Shown here piece by piece: positions 53,255 through 61,286 of a DNA stretch of 64,000 nt; position 1 is the stretch's first letter; every line of letters begins with the position of its first letter. The notes under the pieces were generated by a model. The model worked only from the letters and a program-made list of their open reading frames with translations, had not been told where the DNA came from and made no database searches. The stretch lies in the NCBI RefSeq assembly GCF_003208655.1, contig NZ_QKLU01000009.1, positions 62,001 through 126,000 on the forward strand, written 5' to 3'. The position numbers were made by a program, and so were the translations under genes. The stretch is from Pedobacter nutrimenti (lineage in GTDB: Bacteria; Bacteroidota; Bacteroidia; Sphingobacteriales; Sphingobacteriaceae).

Positions 53255-53779
53255 TTATGGTTTTGGGTTATTTGTGTTTGGTTCAATTCTCGGTTTTACA
53301 TCCACCAGATTAATGTTAAAATCAAGTACAGAATTGGGTGGTATGGTCCCCACCTGACGGTTAATATAAGCCATTGTTGAAGGGATGATCAACCTCATCT
53401 TCCCTCCTTTTCGGATCAGTGGAAAACCTTGCTCCAGCCCCTGGAACAAACTTCCCAATATAAGTATACGCGGGGTTGTGGTTGCCACAGAATCAAACGC
53501 CTTTGGCTGTCCCAATACACGGCCATCATAAAACACCGAAAGTGTATCTTTCACCTTCAGTACATCGGTACCTGTCCCTGGGTTTATGATCTGGTAAAAC
53601 AATCCGTTACTTTGTTTAAACTCTGTTAATTTCTGGTCTGCTATGTATTGTTGGATAATTTTTGTGTCGATTTTCAATTGCGCTGCCCTGATATCTTCAT
53701 ATTCCGTCTCATCTTTTCCACAGGAAGATAATACCATTGCAAATGCAATCGCAACAAATAAAATCTTGTTTTTTAACAT
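53255..53779 (-). CDS. FKBP-type peptidyl-prolyl isomerase lipoprotein, single-domain
   Basis: A 174-residue lipoprotein from the ATG at 53779, chosen because the lipobox LSSC (Cys20) follows at the right distance; in-frame ATGs further upstream would bury it. A single FKBP domain: GLFYQIINPGTGTDVLKVKDTLSVFYDGRVLG, PLIRKGGKMRLIIPSTMAY and a closing NSVLDFNINLVDV. It precedes the tandem-domain paralogue by 11 nt. Confidence 0.87.
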   Translation of the reverse strand: MLKNKILFVAIAFAMVLSSCGKDETEYEDIRAAQLKIDTKIIQQYIADQKLTEFKQSNGLFYQIINPGTGTDVLKVKDTLSVFYDGRVLGQPKAFDSVATTTPRILILGSLFQGLEQGFPLIRKGGKMRLIIPSTMAYINRQVGTIPPNSVLDFNINLVDVKPRIEPNTNNPKP

Positions 53780-53785
53780 AGTGCA

Positions 53786-53793
53786 CAAAAATA
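53786..53793 (-). promoter_or_regulatory. Candidate -7 promoter element for the FKBP pair, close to the start
   Basis: TATTTTTG on the minus strand matches TAnnTTTG and lies only 6 nt before the ATG at 53779, so the transcript would have almost no leader. Confidence 0.4.
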
Positions 53794-53841
53794 GTCTTTT
53801 ATTAGGGATAGAACAATTTTTAACCATTTTTAACAATTCCA

Positions 53842-53876
53842 TAAAAAAGGCGTTCCCGGAACCCAGGAACGCCTTG
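53842..53876 (-). terminator. Intrinsic terminator after fadE
   Basis: Stem AAGGCGTTCC / GGAACGCCTT with a 9-base loop and T run on the minus strand, about 20 nt past the fadE stop. Confidence 0.85.
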
Positions 53877-53894
53877 TCACAATTCTCTTTACTG

Positions 53895-55685
53895 TTAATA
53901 ACAATATTTATTAGCTGCAATCAGTTCTTGCGCCACTTTTTGACGCAATTCTTTCACATTAAAAGCCTCCATTTTAGTGAACCTGCGAAGTCCGACCATC
54001 ATCATCCTCAGCTCATCCCCTTCAGCAAAAGCCCACAAAGCTTCTTTACCTGCTTTTTGCAAGGCATCCACTGCTTCCACAAAATAAATGCGCATCAGGT
54101 TCAGCTGGCCTTCACAAGCTTGCTCGCCTTTCTGGCTCACCAGCTTTTCCGTTCTCAGCATCGCTGATTCCGCCACATAGACATAACTGGCCATATCGGC
54201 AATGTTCATCAAAATTTCCTGTTCCTTAGACAGGCTCATCATTAATTTCTGAACCGCAGCACCAGCTACCATTAAAGTTGCTTTTTTCAGGTTTTTCAGA
54301 ATTTTCTTTTCTGCAGCAAACAACGTATCGTCTTCTTCTCCAAAATCAGGAATAGACATCAGCTCCCCGGCTACTGCAGTTGCAGGCGTCATCAAATCGA
54401 GTTCTCCCTTCATTGCCCGTTTCAACATCATATCCACGGTCAGCAAACGGTTAATTTCATTGGTACCTTCAAAAATACGGTTGATCCTGGCATCGCGATA
54501 AGCCCTGTCCATTGGCGCCTCAGCAGAAAAACCCATTCCGCCATAAATCTGAACCCCTTCATCTACCACATAATCCAATGCCTCTGAGCCCCAAACTTTC
54601 AGAATAGCACATTCTACGGCAAACTGTTCAGTAGATTTCAGTTTTGCCTTACTCGCGTCCATTCCACCAGCAACCAGTGCATTATAAGCATCGTCGATAT
54701 TCTGCCCTGCCCGGTAATTTGCCGACTCTACCGCATATACCTTACTTGCCATTTCTGCAAGTTTATAACGTATGGCACCATATTTTGAAATCGGCCGGTC
54801 AAATTGTATCCTTTCATTGGAATAGTTCACCGCAGTACTAATGACCGCTTTGGATGCACCAACAGCGGCCGCAGCCAGTTTAATCCTTCCGATATTTAAA
54901 ATATTTACTGCAATCTTAAATCCATTCTGACGCTCAGAAAGCATATTTTCCACAGGCACCGGACAATCGTTAAAGAATACCTGACGGGTAGAAGAACCCT
55001 TAATACCCATTTTATGTTCTTCCGGGTTCATGGTGACCCCTCCAAAATTACGTTCTACGATAAAGGCCGTTAAATTGGCGTCATCATCAATTTTAGCAAA
55101 AACAATAAACACATCTGCGAAACCACCATTGGTGATCCACATCTTTTGTCCATTGATCAGATAATGCTTGCCATCGGCACTCAGTTTTGCTTTTGTTTTA
55201 CCCGAATTTGCGTCAGAACCTGAATTGGGTTCAGTGAGGCAATACGCGGCTTTCCATTCCCCGGTTCCAAGTTTAGGAATATATTTCGCCTTCTGGGCTT
55301 CATTTCCATAATACAGAATCGGTAAGGTACCAATACCCGTATGGGCAGATAAAGCCACAGCAAAGGAGTGACCCGCCCCAATGACATCTGCAACCAGCAT
55401 AGAGGTATTAAAATTTTTGCCAAAACCTCCGTACTCTTCCGGTATAGATACACCCAGAATACCTAAAGCACCCGCCTTATCCATTAGTGAAGGCATTAAA
55501 CCTTCTTCCTGGTTGTCAATACGGTCCAGGTTAGGATAAACCTCTGTGCTTAAAAAATCACGGCAGGTCTGTGCGATCATCTGCTGTTCTTCATCAAATT
55601 CTTCAGGAATAAAAACCTCCTGGTAAGTGGTATCCTTAATCAGGAATTCACCACCTTTAATCGTTTGTTTTTCTGTAGTTTCCAT
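53895..55685 (-). CDS. fadE: Acyl-CoA dehydrogenase of the long FadE type
   Basis: FAD enzyme for the first step of beta-oxidation, 596 residues. N-terminal ACAD domain (IPEEYGGFGKNF; the AYCLTEPNSGSDANS stretch near 150; WITNGGFADVFIVFAK), the middle beta domain, and helical domain with the catalytic Glu in YGGMGFSAEAPMDRAYRDARINRIFEGTNEINR near 400-430, plus a long C-terminal extension typical of the VLCAD-like class. Last gene of the MarR-fadN-fadA-fadE operon, followed by a terminator. Named by similarity to Bacillus fadNAE. Confidence 0.93.
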   Translation of the reverse strand: METTEKQTIKGGEFLIKDTTYQEVFIPEEFDEEQQMIAQTCRDFLSTEVYPNLDRIDNQEEGLMPSLMDKAGALGILGVSIPEEYGGFGKNFNTSMLVADVIGAGHSFAVALSAHTGIGTLPILYYGNEAQKAKYIPKLGTGEWKAAYCLTEPNSGSDANSGKTKAKLSADGKHYLINGQKMWITNGGFADVFIVFAKIDDDANLTAFIVERNFGGVTMNPEEHKMGIKGSSTRQVFFNDCPVPVENMLSERQNGFKIAVNILNIGRIKLAAAAVGASKAVISTAVNYSNERIQFDRPISKYGAIRYKLAEMASKVYAVESANYRAGQNIDDAYNALVAGGMDASKAKLKSTEQFAVECAILKVWGSEALDYVVDEGVQIYGGMGFSAEAPMDRAYRDARINRIFEGTNEINRLLTVDMMLKRAMKGELDLMTPATAVAGELMSIPDFGEEDDTLFAAEKKILKNLKKATLMVAGAAVQKLMMSLSKEQEILMNIADMASYVYVAESAMLRTEKLVSQKGEQACEGQLNLMRIYFVEAVDALQKAGKEALWAFAEGDELRMMMVGLRRFTKMEAFNVKELRQKVAQELIAANKYCY

Positions 55686-55743
55686 ATTAACTTATCTTCA
55701 AAGTACGGCCCGGGGGCCCGGTCCTGTATCTTTATTTAACTTT

Positions 55744-56922
55744 TTACAACATTTCAAAAATTCCTGCCGCGCCCTGGCCACTGCCCACACACATGGTCAC
55801 CATGCCATATTTCTGTTTGCGTCTTTTAAGTTCATTGAACAATTGAACAGAAAGTTTCGCACCGGTACAGCCCAGGGGATGTCCAAGGGCTATGGCGCCA
55901 CCATTTACATTCAGGATCTCTTTATTAATACCCAGTTCCCTAACCACGGCCAAAGATTGGGAGGCAAAAGCCTCGTTCAGTTCAATGAGTTCCAGTTGAT
56001 CCAGTTTCATTCCTGCCTGTTTCAAAGCCTTTGGTATGGCATAGATGGGACCGATTCCCATAATTCTTGGAGGCACCCCAGCAATCCCATAACTCACCAT
56101 TCTGGCAATTGGCTGTACACCGAGTTCTTTTAATTTACTTTCTGAAACGACCAGCACAAAGGCTGCCCCGTCAGAAGTCTGGGAAGAATTACCTGCCGTA
56201 ATACAACCATCTGCAGCAAAAACAGGCTTCAATTTGGCCAGTTTTTCTATAGAAGTATCTGCTCTGGGCCCTTCATCGGTATCCACTACATAACTGCGTG
56301 TCTGTTTCTTTAAATTGGCATCCAGATAATTCTCTGTCACTGTTATGGGCAATATGCCCTCTTTCAAGTGTCCGTTTTGAATCGCTTCCACCGCCTTGCG
56401 GTGAGAATGATAAGAAAATTCATCCTGATCCTCCCGGCTCACTTTGTATTCTGTTGCGACTGCTTCGGCCGTTAAACCCATACCCCAGTACCAGTCAGGG
56501 TTCTTTTTAGCAACATCGGCATTGGGAACGACTTTCCAGCCACCAAAAGGCATACCTGACATCACTTCTACCCCACCAGCGATAATACAATCGGCCATGC
56601 CACTTCTGATTTTAGCCACGGCGGTGGCTATGGTTTCCAGCCCCGAAGCGCAATACCTGTTCACGGTTACCCCGGGTACCTTGTCTGTATCGAGCCCCAT
56701 CAGGGAAATCATTCGGCCCACATTCAGGCCCTGTTCTGCTTCCGGGGTCGCATTACCGACAATCACATCATCGATTTGCTCTTTATCCAGGTTGGGCACA
56801 GATGCCACCAGTTCCCTGATCACTTCAGCGGCCAGATCGTCCGCTCTTGTAAAACGAAATACACCCCTTGGAGCCTTGCCCACGGCTGTACGATATCCTG
56901 CTATAATATATGCTTCCTGCAT
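55744..56922 (-). CDS. fadA: Acetyl-CoA acyltransferase (thiolase)
   Basis: Thiolase of beta-oxidation, 392 residues. The acylated nucleophile is Cys91 in VNRYCASGLETIA; the second active-site elements are GGAIALGHPLGCTGAK (His) and MCVGSGQGAAGIFEML (Cys) near the C-terminus. It releases acetyl-CoA from 3-ketoacyl-CoA. It follows fadN by 25 nt and precedes fadE by 58 nt in the operon. Confidence 0.96.
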   Translation of the reverse strand: MQEAYIIAGYRTAVGKAPRGVFRFTRADDLAAEVIRELVASVPNLDKEQIDDVIVGNATPEAEQGLNVGRMISLMGLDTDKVPGVTVNRYCASGLETIATAVAKIRSGMADCIIAGGVEVMSGMPFGGWKVVPNADVAKKNPDWYWGMGLTAEAVATEYKVSREDQDEFSYHSHRKAVEAIQNGHLKEGILPITVTENYLDANLKKQTRSYVVDTDEGPRADTSIEKLAKLKPVFAADGCITAGNSSQTSDGAAFVLVVSESKLKELGVQPIARMVSYGIAGVPPRIMGIGPIYAIPKALKQAGMKLDQLELIELNEAFASQSLAVVRELGINKEILNVNGGAIALGHPLGCTGAKLSVQLFNELKRRKQKYGMVTMCVGSGQGAAGIFEML

Positions 56923-56947
56923 GTTTATGTCTTTTTAAAATAATGAA

Positions 56948-59314
56948 TTAGTTTCTCAGTGGCTTGCCCTTGGTTACAATACTCTGTATGCGTTCCAGGG
57001 TTTTTCTTTCCCCGCAAAGTGACAGGAATACTTCTCTTTCCAGGTCCAGCAAATACTGTTCGGTAACTTCTGTTGGTGAAGAAAGGTCCCCCCCACACAT
57101 GACCCAGCCTAGTTTTTCTGAGATTTTTTTATCATGTTCCGAAATATAATGACCAGAATACATGGTATTTGCACCAGCATACACAATTCCCAGACCTTGT
57201 TTACCCAAAACCCGGATGTCCTTGCGCCTAACTGGCTGGGTATACCCAGCTTCTGCCAATTCAATGGCCTTCGCTTTGGCATCAGCGATTAAGCGGCTCC
57301 TGTTCATACTGATGGAATATTTGTCTTTCTGTAAGTAGCCCAATTCAAAGGCTTCAACGGCCGAAGTCGATACTTTTGCCATTCCTATGGTTAGGAAACG
57401 GTCTTTAAGTGTGTTCTGTACAATCTGATCTTCTTTATATTCATCCGAAGCACGCAGGGCAAACTCTTTGGTTCCACCCCCTCCAGGAATCACGCCCACA
57501 CCAAATTCAACCAGCCCCATATAGGTCTCTGCATTTAACTGCACATGGTCTGCATGAAGGCTAAATTCGCAGCCTCCGCCAAGGGTCAGGTTATGTGGCG
57601 CGACCACGACCGGAACAGAAGAATAACGGATGCGCATAGAAGTATTCTGGAAAGTACGGATCGCCAGGTTCAGTTCGTCCCATTCCTGTTCTACGGCCAT
57701 CATAAAAATCATTCCCACGTTAGCCCCGGCAGAGAAATTAGCCCCGTCGTTACCAATCACCACGCCCCTGTATTCTTTTTCGGCCAGATCAATGGCCTTA
57801 TTGATGGCCTGCAGCGTATCCCCTCCAATGGTATTCATTTTTGAGTGGAATTCCACGTTCAATATGCCATCGCCAAGGTCAATAATGGAAGCACCTGAGT
57901 TTTTCCAGATCGTTTTATTTGCACGAAGGTTATCCAGTACAATAAAATCTGCAGCACCCGGAAGCGCTTTATAACTTTTGGAAGGAATATCATAATATTT
58001 TTTTATCCCTTCTTCGACCTTGTAAAAAGAATCATGACCAGCGGACAACATGTCCAGCACCCAGGCTGCAGGTTCATGGCCATAGCCTTTCATTCCCTCA
58101 ACTCCGGCCTTAACGCCAACAGCATCCCAGATTTCAAAAGGACCTAAATCCCAGCCAAAACCAGCCCGCATGGCGTCATCAATACGGTAAAGCTCATCGG
58201 AAATTTCGGGGATGCGGTCCGAAACATATTCAAAAAGACCAAAGGAAGAAGCCCTGAACAATTCCGCTGCTTTATCTTTTCCTGCTGCAAAAACCTTCAT
58301 CCGTTCCTTTACATTTTCAATAGTTTTGGTCAGGTCCAGCGTTGCAGATTTTACTTTTTGCTGAGGGCGGTATTCCAGTGTCTTCAGATCCAAGGCCAGA
58401 ATCTCTGTTTTACCTGAAGCATCCTTGGTTTTTTTATAAAAACCCTGGCCGGTTTTATCTCCCAGCCATTTGTTTTCATCCATTTTCTGTACATAAGCCG
58501 GAAGCTTAAACAGGTCATGGGCTTTGTCCTGCGGACAATTGTCATAAAGGCCTTTGGCTACTTTGACCATGGTATCCAGTCCAACCACATCGGTCGTGCG
58601 GAAAGTCGCCGATTTAGGTCTTCCCAGGGCAGGGCCCGTAAATTTATCCACCTCTTCTACGCTCAGGTCCATTTTTTCCACCAGGTGTAATAAGGCCATA
58701 ATGGAATAAACCCCAACGCGGTTGGCAATAAACGCAGGAGTATCTTTACACAATACGGTTGTTTTTCCAAGAAACTTATCTCCGTAATGCATTAAAAAAC
58801 CTACAATTTCCGGTTTAGTGTGCGGAGTTGGAATGATTTCCAGTAAACGGAGGTAACGCGGCGGATTAAAAAAGTGCGAACCACAGAAGTTTGCTTTAAA
58901 ATCATCCGATCGGCCTTCGGCCATCGAGTGTATGGGTATACCTGAGGTATTGGAGGTCACCAGGGTACCCGGCTTGCGGTGCTGTTCCACCTGCTCAAAT
59001 ACTTTTTTCTTAATGTCCAGGTTTTCGACCACAACCTCTATAATCCAGTCGTAACCTGCAATCCTGTGCATATCATCTTCAAAATTACCAGTGGTAATTT
59101 TATTCAATACTTTTTTTGAATAAACCGGGGACGGATTGGTTTTCACAGCCGATTGTAAAGCTGTATCTACAATGCTGTTCCTCGGGCCCTCTTTGGGCAC
59201 AATATCCAGCAACAATACCTCGACACCTATATTCGCAAAGTGACAGGCAATACGTGAACCCATAATACCAGAGCCCAGAACTGCTACCTTATTTATCTTT
59301 TTGTTTATCATCAT
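56948..59314 (-). CDS. fadN: Bifunctional 3-hydroxyacyl-CoA dehydrogenase/enoyl-CoA hydratase
   Basis: A 788-residue FadN-type enzyme of beta-oxidation. The N-terminal NAD Rossmann domain begins KVAVLGSGIMGSRIACHFANIG, and the HCDH catalytic region has FCGSHFFNPPRYLRLLEIIPTP and DTPAFIANRVG; the C-terminal third is a crotonase-like hydratase (GNDGANFSAGANVGM, HNLTLGGGCEFSLHAD). This order (dehydrogenase then hydratase) is that of Bacillus FadN, not E. coli FadB. Its start overlaps the end of the MarR gene by 26 nt, so translation may be coupled. Confidence 0.95.
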   Translation of the reverse strand: MMINKKINKVAVLGSGIMGSRIACHFANIGVEVLLLDIVPKEGPRNSIVDTALQSAVKTNPSPVYSKKVLNKITTGNFEDDMHRIAGYDWIIEVVVENLDIKKKVFEQVEQHRKPGTLVTSNTSGIPIHSMAEGRSDDFKANFCGSHFFNPPRYLRLLEIIPTPHTKPEIVGFLMHYGDKFLGKTTVLCKDTPAFIANRVGVYSIMALLHLVEKMDLSVEEVDKFTGPALGRPKSATFRTTDVVGLDTMVKVAKGLYDNCPQDKAHDLFKLPAYVQKMDENKWLGDKTGQGFYKKTKDASGKTEILALDLKTLEYRPQQKVKSATLDLTKTIENVKERMKVFAAGKDKAAELFRASSFGLFEYVSDRIPEISDELYRIDDAMRAGFGWDLGPFEIWDAVGVKAGVEGMKGYGHEPAAWVLDMLSAGHDSFYKVEEGIKKYYDIPSKSYKALPGAADFIVLDNLRANKTIWKNSGASIIDLGDGILNVEFHSKMNTIGGDTLQAINKAIDLAEKEYRGVVIGNDGANFSAGANVGMIFMMAVEQEWDELNLAIRTFQNTSMRIRYSSVPVVVAPHNLTLGGGCEFSLHADHVQLNAETYMGLVEFGVGVIPGGGGTKEFALRASDEYKEDQIVQNTLKDRFLTIGMAKVSTSAVEAFELGYLQKDKYSISMNRSRLIADAKAKAIELAEAGYTQPVRRKDIRVLGKQGLGIVYAGANTMYSGHYISEHDKKISEKLGWVMCGGDLSSPTEVTEQYLLDLEREVFLSLCGERKTLERIQSIVTKGKPLRN

Positions 59315-59747
59315 CTGTAGTAATTGTATATGCTAAAGTAAGTTTATTCAATTTTTGCAGGGTCGCAATCAGGTTGTTCTTTTCCTGTATGCTCAAATTT
59401 TCATTCAGGTATTCATTAAAAGAAATAACCACTCCTTTGGCCATCTGCCTCTTTTGCCGGCCGAGCTCAGTCAGGAAAACTTTTACAGAACGCTTGTCCC
59501 CTTCGGAAGTCTCCCTATAAATCAACCCCATTTCTTCCATATTGTTTAACATTCTGGATAAACTTGTTGCTTTTACCCCCAGCAAGCCGGCAAGCTTGGA
59601 AACCGCCGTACCTTCCTTTTCGATATTAATCAACACATAACCAATGGCTTGGGTAATTCCAAATCCCGAAGCAATCTGGTTATAGGCGTTAGAGACGTTT
59701 TGCCAAACGACCTTTAAAAAATAATCTACTGTTTCCTGCTGTTTCAT
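59289..59747 (-). CDS. MarR-family regulator of the fad operon
   Basis: A 152-residue MarR-type winged-helix repressor: the recognition part is VSKLAGLLGVKATSLSRMLNNMEEMGLIYRE with the wing GDKRSVKVFLTELGR. As first gene of the fadN-fadA-fadE operon it is probably the acyl-CoA- or fatty-acid-responsive repressor of it. An 11-bp inverted repeat flanks its own promoter, which supports autoregulation. Its 3' end overlaps fadN by 26 nt. Confidence 0.92.
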   Translation of the reverse strand: MKQQETVDYFLKVVWQNVSNAYNQIASGFGITQAIGYVLINIEKEGTAVSKLAGLLGVKATSLSRMLNNMEEMGLIYRETSEGDKRSVKVFLTELGRQKRQMAKGVVISFNEYLNENLSIQEKNNLIATLQKLNKLTLAYTITTDDDKQKDK

Positions 59748-59752
59748 TAATT

Positions 59753-59805
59753 ATTATGCTTGCATAACAAAGCTAATGAATATTAACTTTTAAAGCAAGC
59801 ATAAT
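59753..59805. promoter_or_regulatory. Putative MarR operator pair around the fad promoter
   Basis: Perfect 11-bp inverted repeat: ATTATGCTTGC at 59753-59763 and GCAAGCATAAT at 59795-59805. The first arm extends to a palindrome TTATGCTTGCATAA; the second is a less perfect copy. The -7 box lies between the two, and the far arm falls at the -33 position, so bound protein would block the promoter. Confidence 0.62.
59768..59775 (-). promoter_or_regulatory. -7 promoter element of the MarR-fad operon
   Basis: On the minus strand TAGCTTTG matches TAnnTTTG, 20 nt upstream of the MarR ATG at 59747. TTGC at the expected -33 position lies in the far operator arm. Confidence 0.5.
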
Positions 59806-59820
59806 TTTGTCAAAAAAAAG

Positions 59821-59862
59821 CATAAAAAAAAGCTGCATCCTTTCAGATGCAGCTTTCTAAAA
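59821..59862 (-). terminator. Intrinsic terminator after the OmpA-like gene
   Basis: Stem AAGCTGCATC / GATGCAGCTT with a 6-base loop and T run on the minus strand, about 20 nt past the stop at 59877. Confidence 0.87.
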
Positions 59863-59876
59863 CTGTTATTTACAGA

Positions 59877-61205
59877 CTAGTATAAAGTAAATTCTACCCT
59901 TCTGTTTTTCTGACGTCCTGCAGCAGTTTTGTTTGTTGCAATTGGTTGGTTTGGACCATAACCAGTCGCTTCAATTCTGGAAGGATTTGCACCCTGAGAA
60001 ACCAGGTAAGCTTTCACAGACTCTGCTCTGTCTTTAGACAATCTTAAATTTAAAGCCATAGAACCAGTGTTATCGGTATGACCAGCCAGTTTAAGGCTAA
60101 AGTTTTTCTCTACCAATAAAGCAGCTACCCTGTTTAAAGTTGGATAAGATTTTGCTCTGATGGTTGCTTTTCCTAAATCAAATTCAAGATTTTTGATCGC
60201 TTCATTAACGATTTTTCTATCGGCTTCTGTAACGATTACTTTTTCTTTGATCACTGGAGCAGGAACCACTAATGGACAACCTGAACCATCAACAACAGTT
60301 CCTGAAGGTGTATTTGGACATTTATCCAGTTTATCAGCAACACCATCACCATCGCTGTCTTTCAATAGGTCAGCCATTTCTGATCTTAAACGTGCATTGT
60401 CTGCTTTTGCAGCATCAAGGTCACCTTTTAAAGCATTAGCAGTTTGTTTTGCCGACAAAGCTTCTTCGTAAGTTAAAGCTACCGGATTGTGCCAAGCCAA
60501 TTGTTTTCCGCTACCCAGAGAGAATTCTAAACCTGCATAAGCGTAATTGTATTTGTCATTAGCTCTTCCCTGACGTACACCGTCCAGGTTGTCACCATCC
60601 ACAAAGTTCACAGTCCAGCCTAAATCAAAGTTGATTTTTTCAGATACCCTGAATTTAGCACCGATACCCACCGGAATAATTAATTCTTTAATGGTTTTAC
60701 CACCTGCATAATCAACCGTTGTTCCGGCATTCGAAGTAACTTTTGGTTTATAACCCGCTAAACCGGCACCACCAGAAGCATACAATTGTAATGCATTTTC
60801 TTTCTGGAACATGTCAATATTAAACAGGTTCACCACAGCATTTAAACTTCCTGACCAGGTTAAATTGGTTTCAAAACTTTTGATACCGTTGTTGTTAACT
60901 GCTCCACTTTTGTAAGCTTCAGAGTTGTCTCCTTTTAATTTACCTCTTACCCCGTCTAATCTCAAAGAGAAATAAGGTGTAAATTGTTTTTTGATATACA
61001 ATCCGTAACCAAGGCTGCTGGAGTGTTTAGAGAAATCATTTTCTCCGCCCAATGGAGAAATAGGGGTAAGCACACCCGCGTTTACGCCTATTGACCAGGT
61101 ATTTAACGTGGCCGAAGATTTAACCGGTTCCTGCGCCTGCGCGGAGTTACCGATCAATATTGCAGCTACAGCTACTGGAAGGCATTTAAATAGATTTTGT
61201 TTCAT
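59877..61205 (-). CDS. OmpA-family outer-membrane protein with thrombospondin type-3 repeat
   Basis: A 442-residue protein: signal peptide ending SAQAQ near residue 24, an N-terminal beta-barrel (about 30-240), a short coiled linker (ALSAKQTANALKGDLDAAKADNARLR), a calcium-binding-type DSDGDGVADKLDKCPNTPSG repeat near 275-295, and a C-terminal OmpA peptidoglycan-binding domain with LAGHTDNTGS and LSKDRAESVKAYLVSQGANPSRIEATGYG. It anchors the outer membrane to the wall. Monocistronic; the AT-rich leader contains a 6-bp TTGGTA/TACCAA inverted repeat at 61219-61245. Confidence 0.95.
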   Translation of the reverse strand: MKQNLFKCLPVAVAAILIGNSAQAQEPVKSSATLNTWSIGVNAGVLTPISPLGGENDFSKHSSSLGYGLYIKKQFTPYFSLRLDGVRGKLKGDNSEAYKSGAVNNNGIKSFETNLTWSGSLNAVVNLFNIDMFQKENALQLYASGGAGLAGYKPKVTSNAGTTVDYAGGKTIKELIIPVGIGAKFRVSEKINFDLGWTVNFVDGDNLDGVRQGRANDKYNYAYAGLEFSLGSGKQLAWHNPVALTYEEALSAKQTANALKGDLDAAKADNARLRSEMADLLKDSDGDGVADKLDKCPNTPSGTVVDGSGCPLVVPAPVIKEKVIVTEADRKIVNEAIKNLEFDLGKATIRAKSYPTLNRVAALLVEKNFSLKLAGHTDNTGSMALNLRLSKDRAESVKAYLVSQGANPSRIEATGYGPNQPIATNKTAAGRQKNRRVEFTLY

Positions 61206-61286
61206 AATTAATTTTTTCTTGGTATATGAATAAAAACCGTACCAATTCTCAAAAATTAGTGAAACTTGTTGAAATGTTGAAATCTT

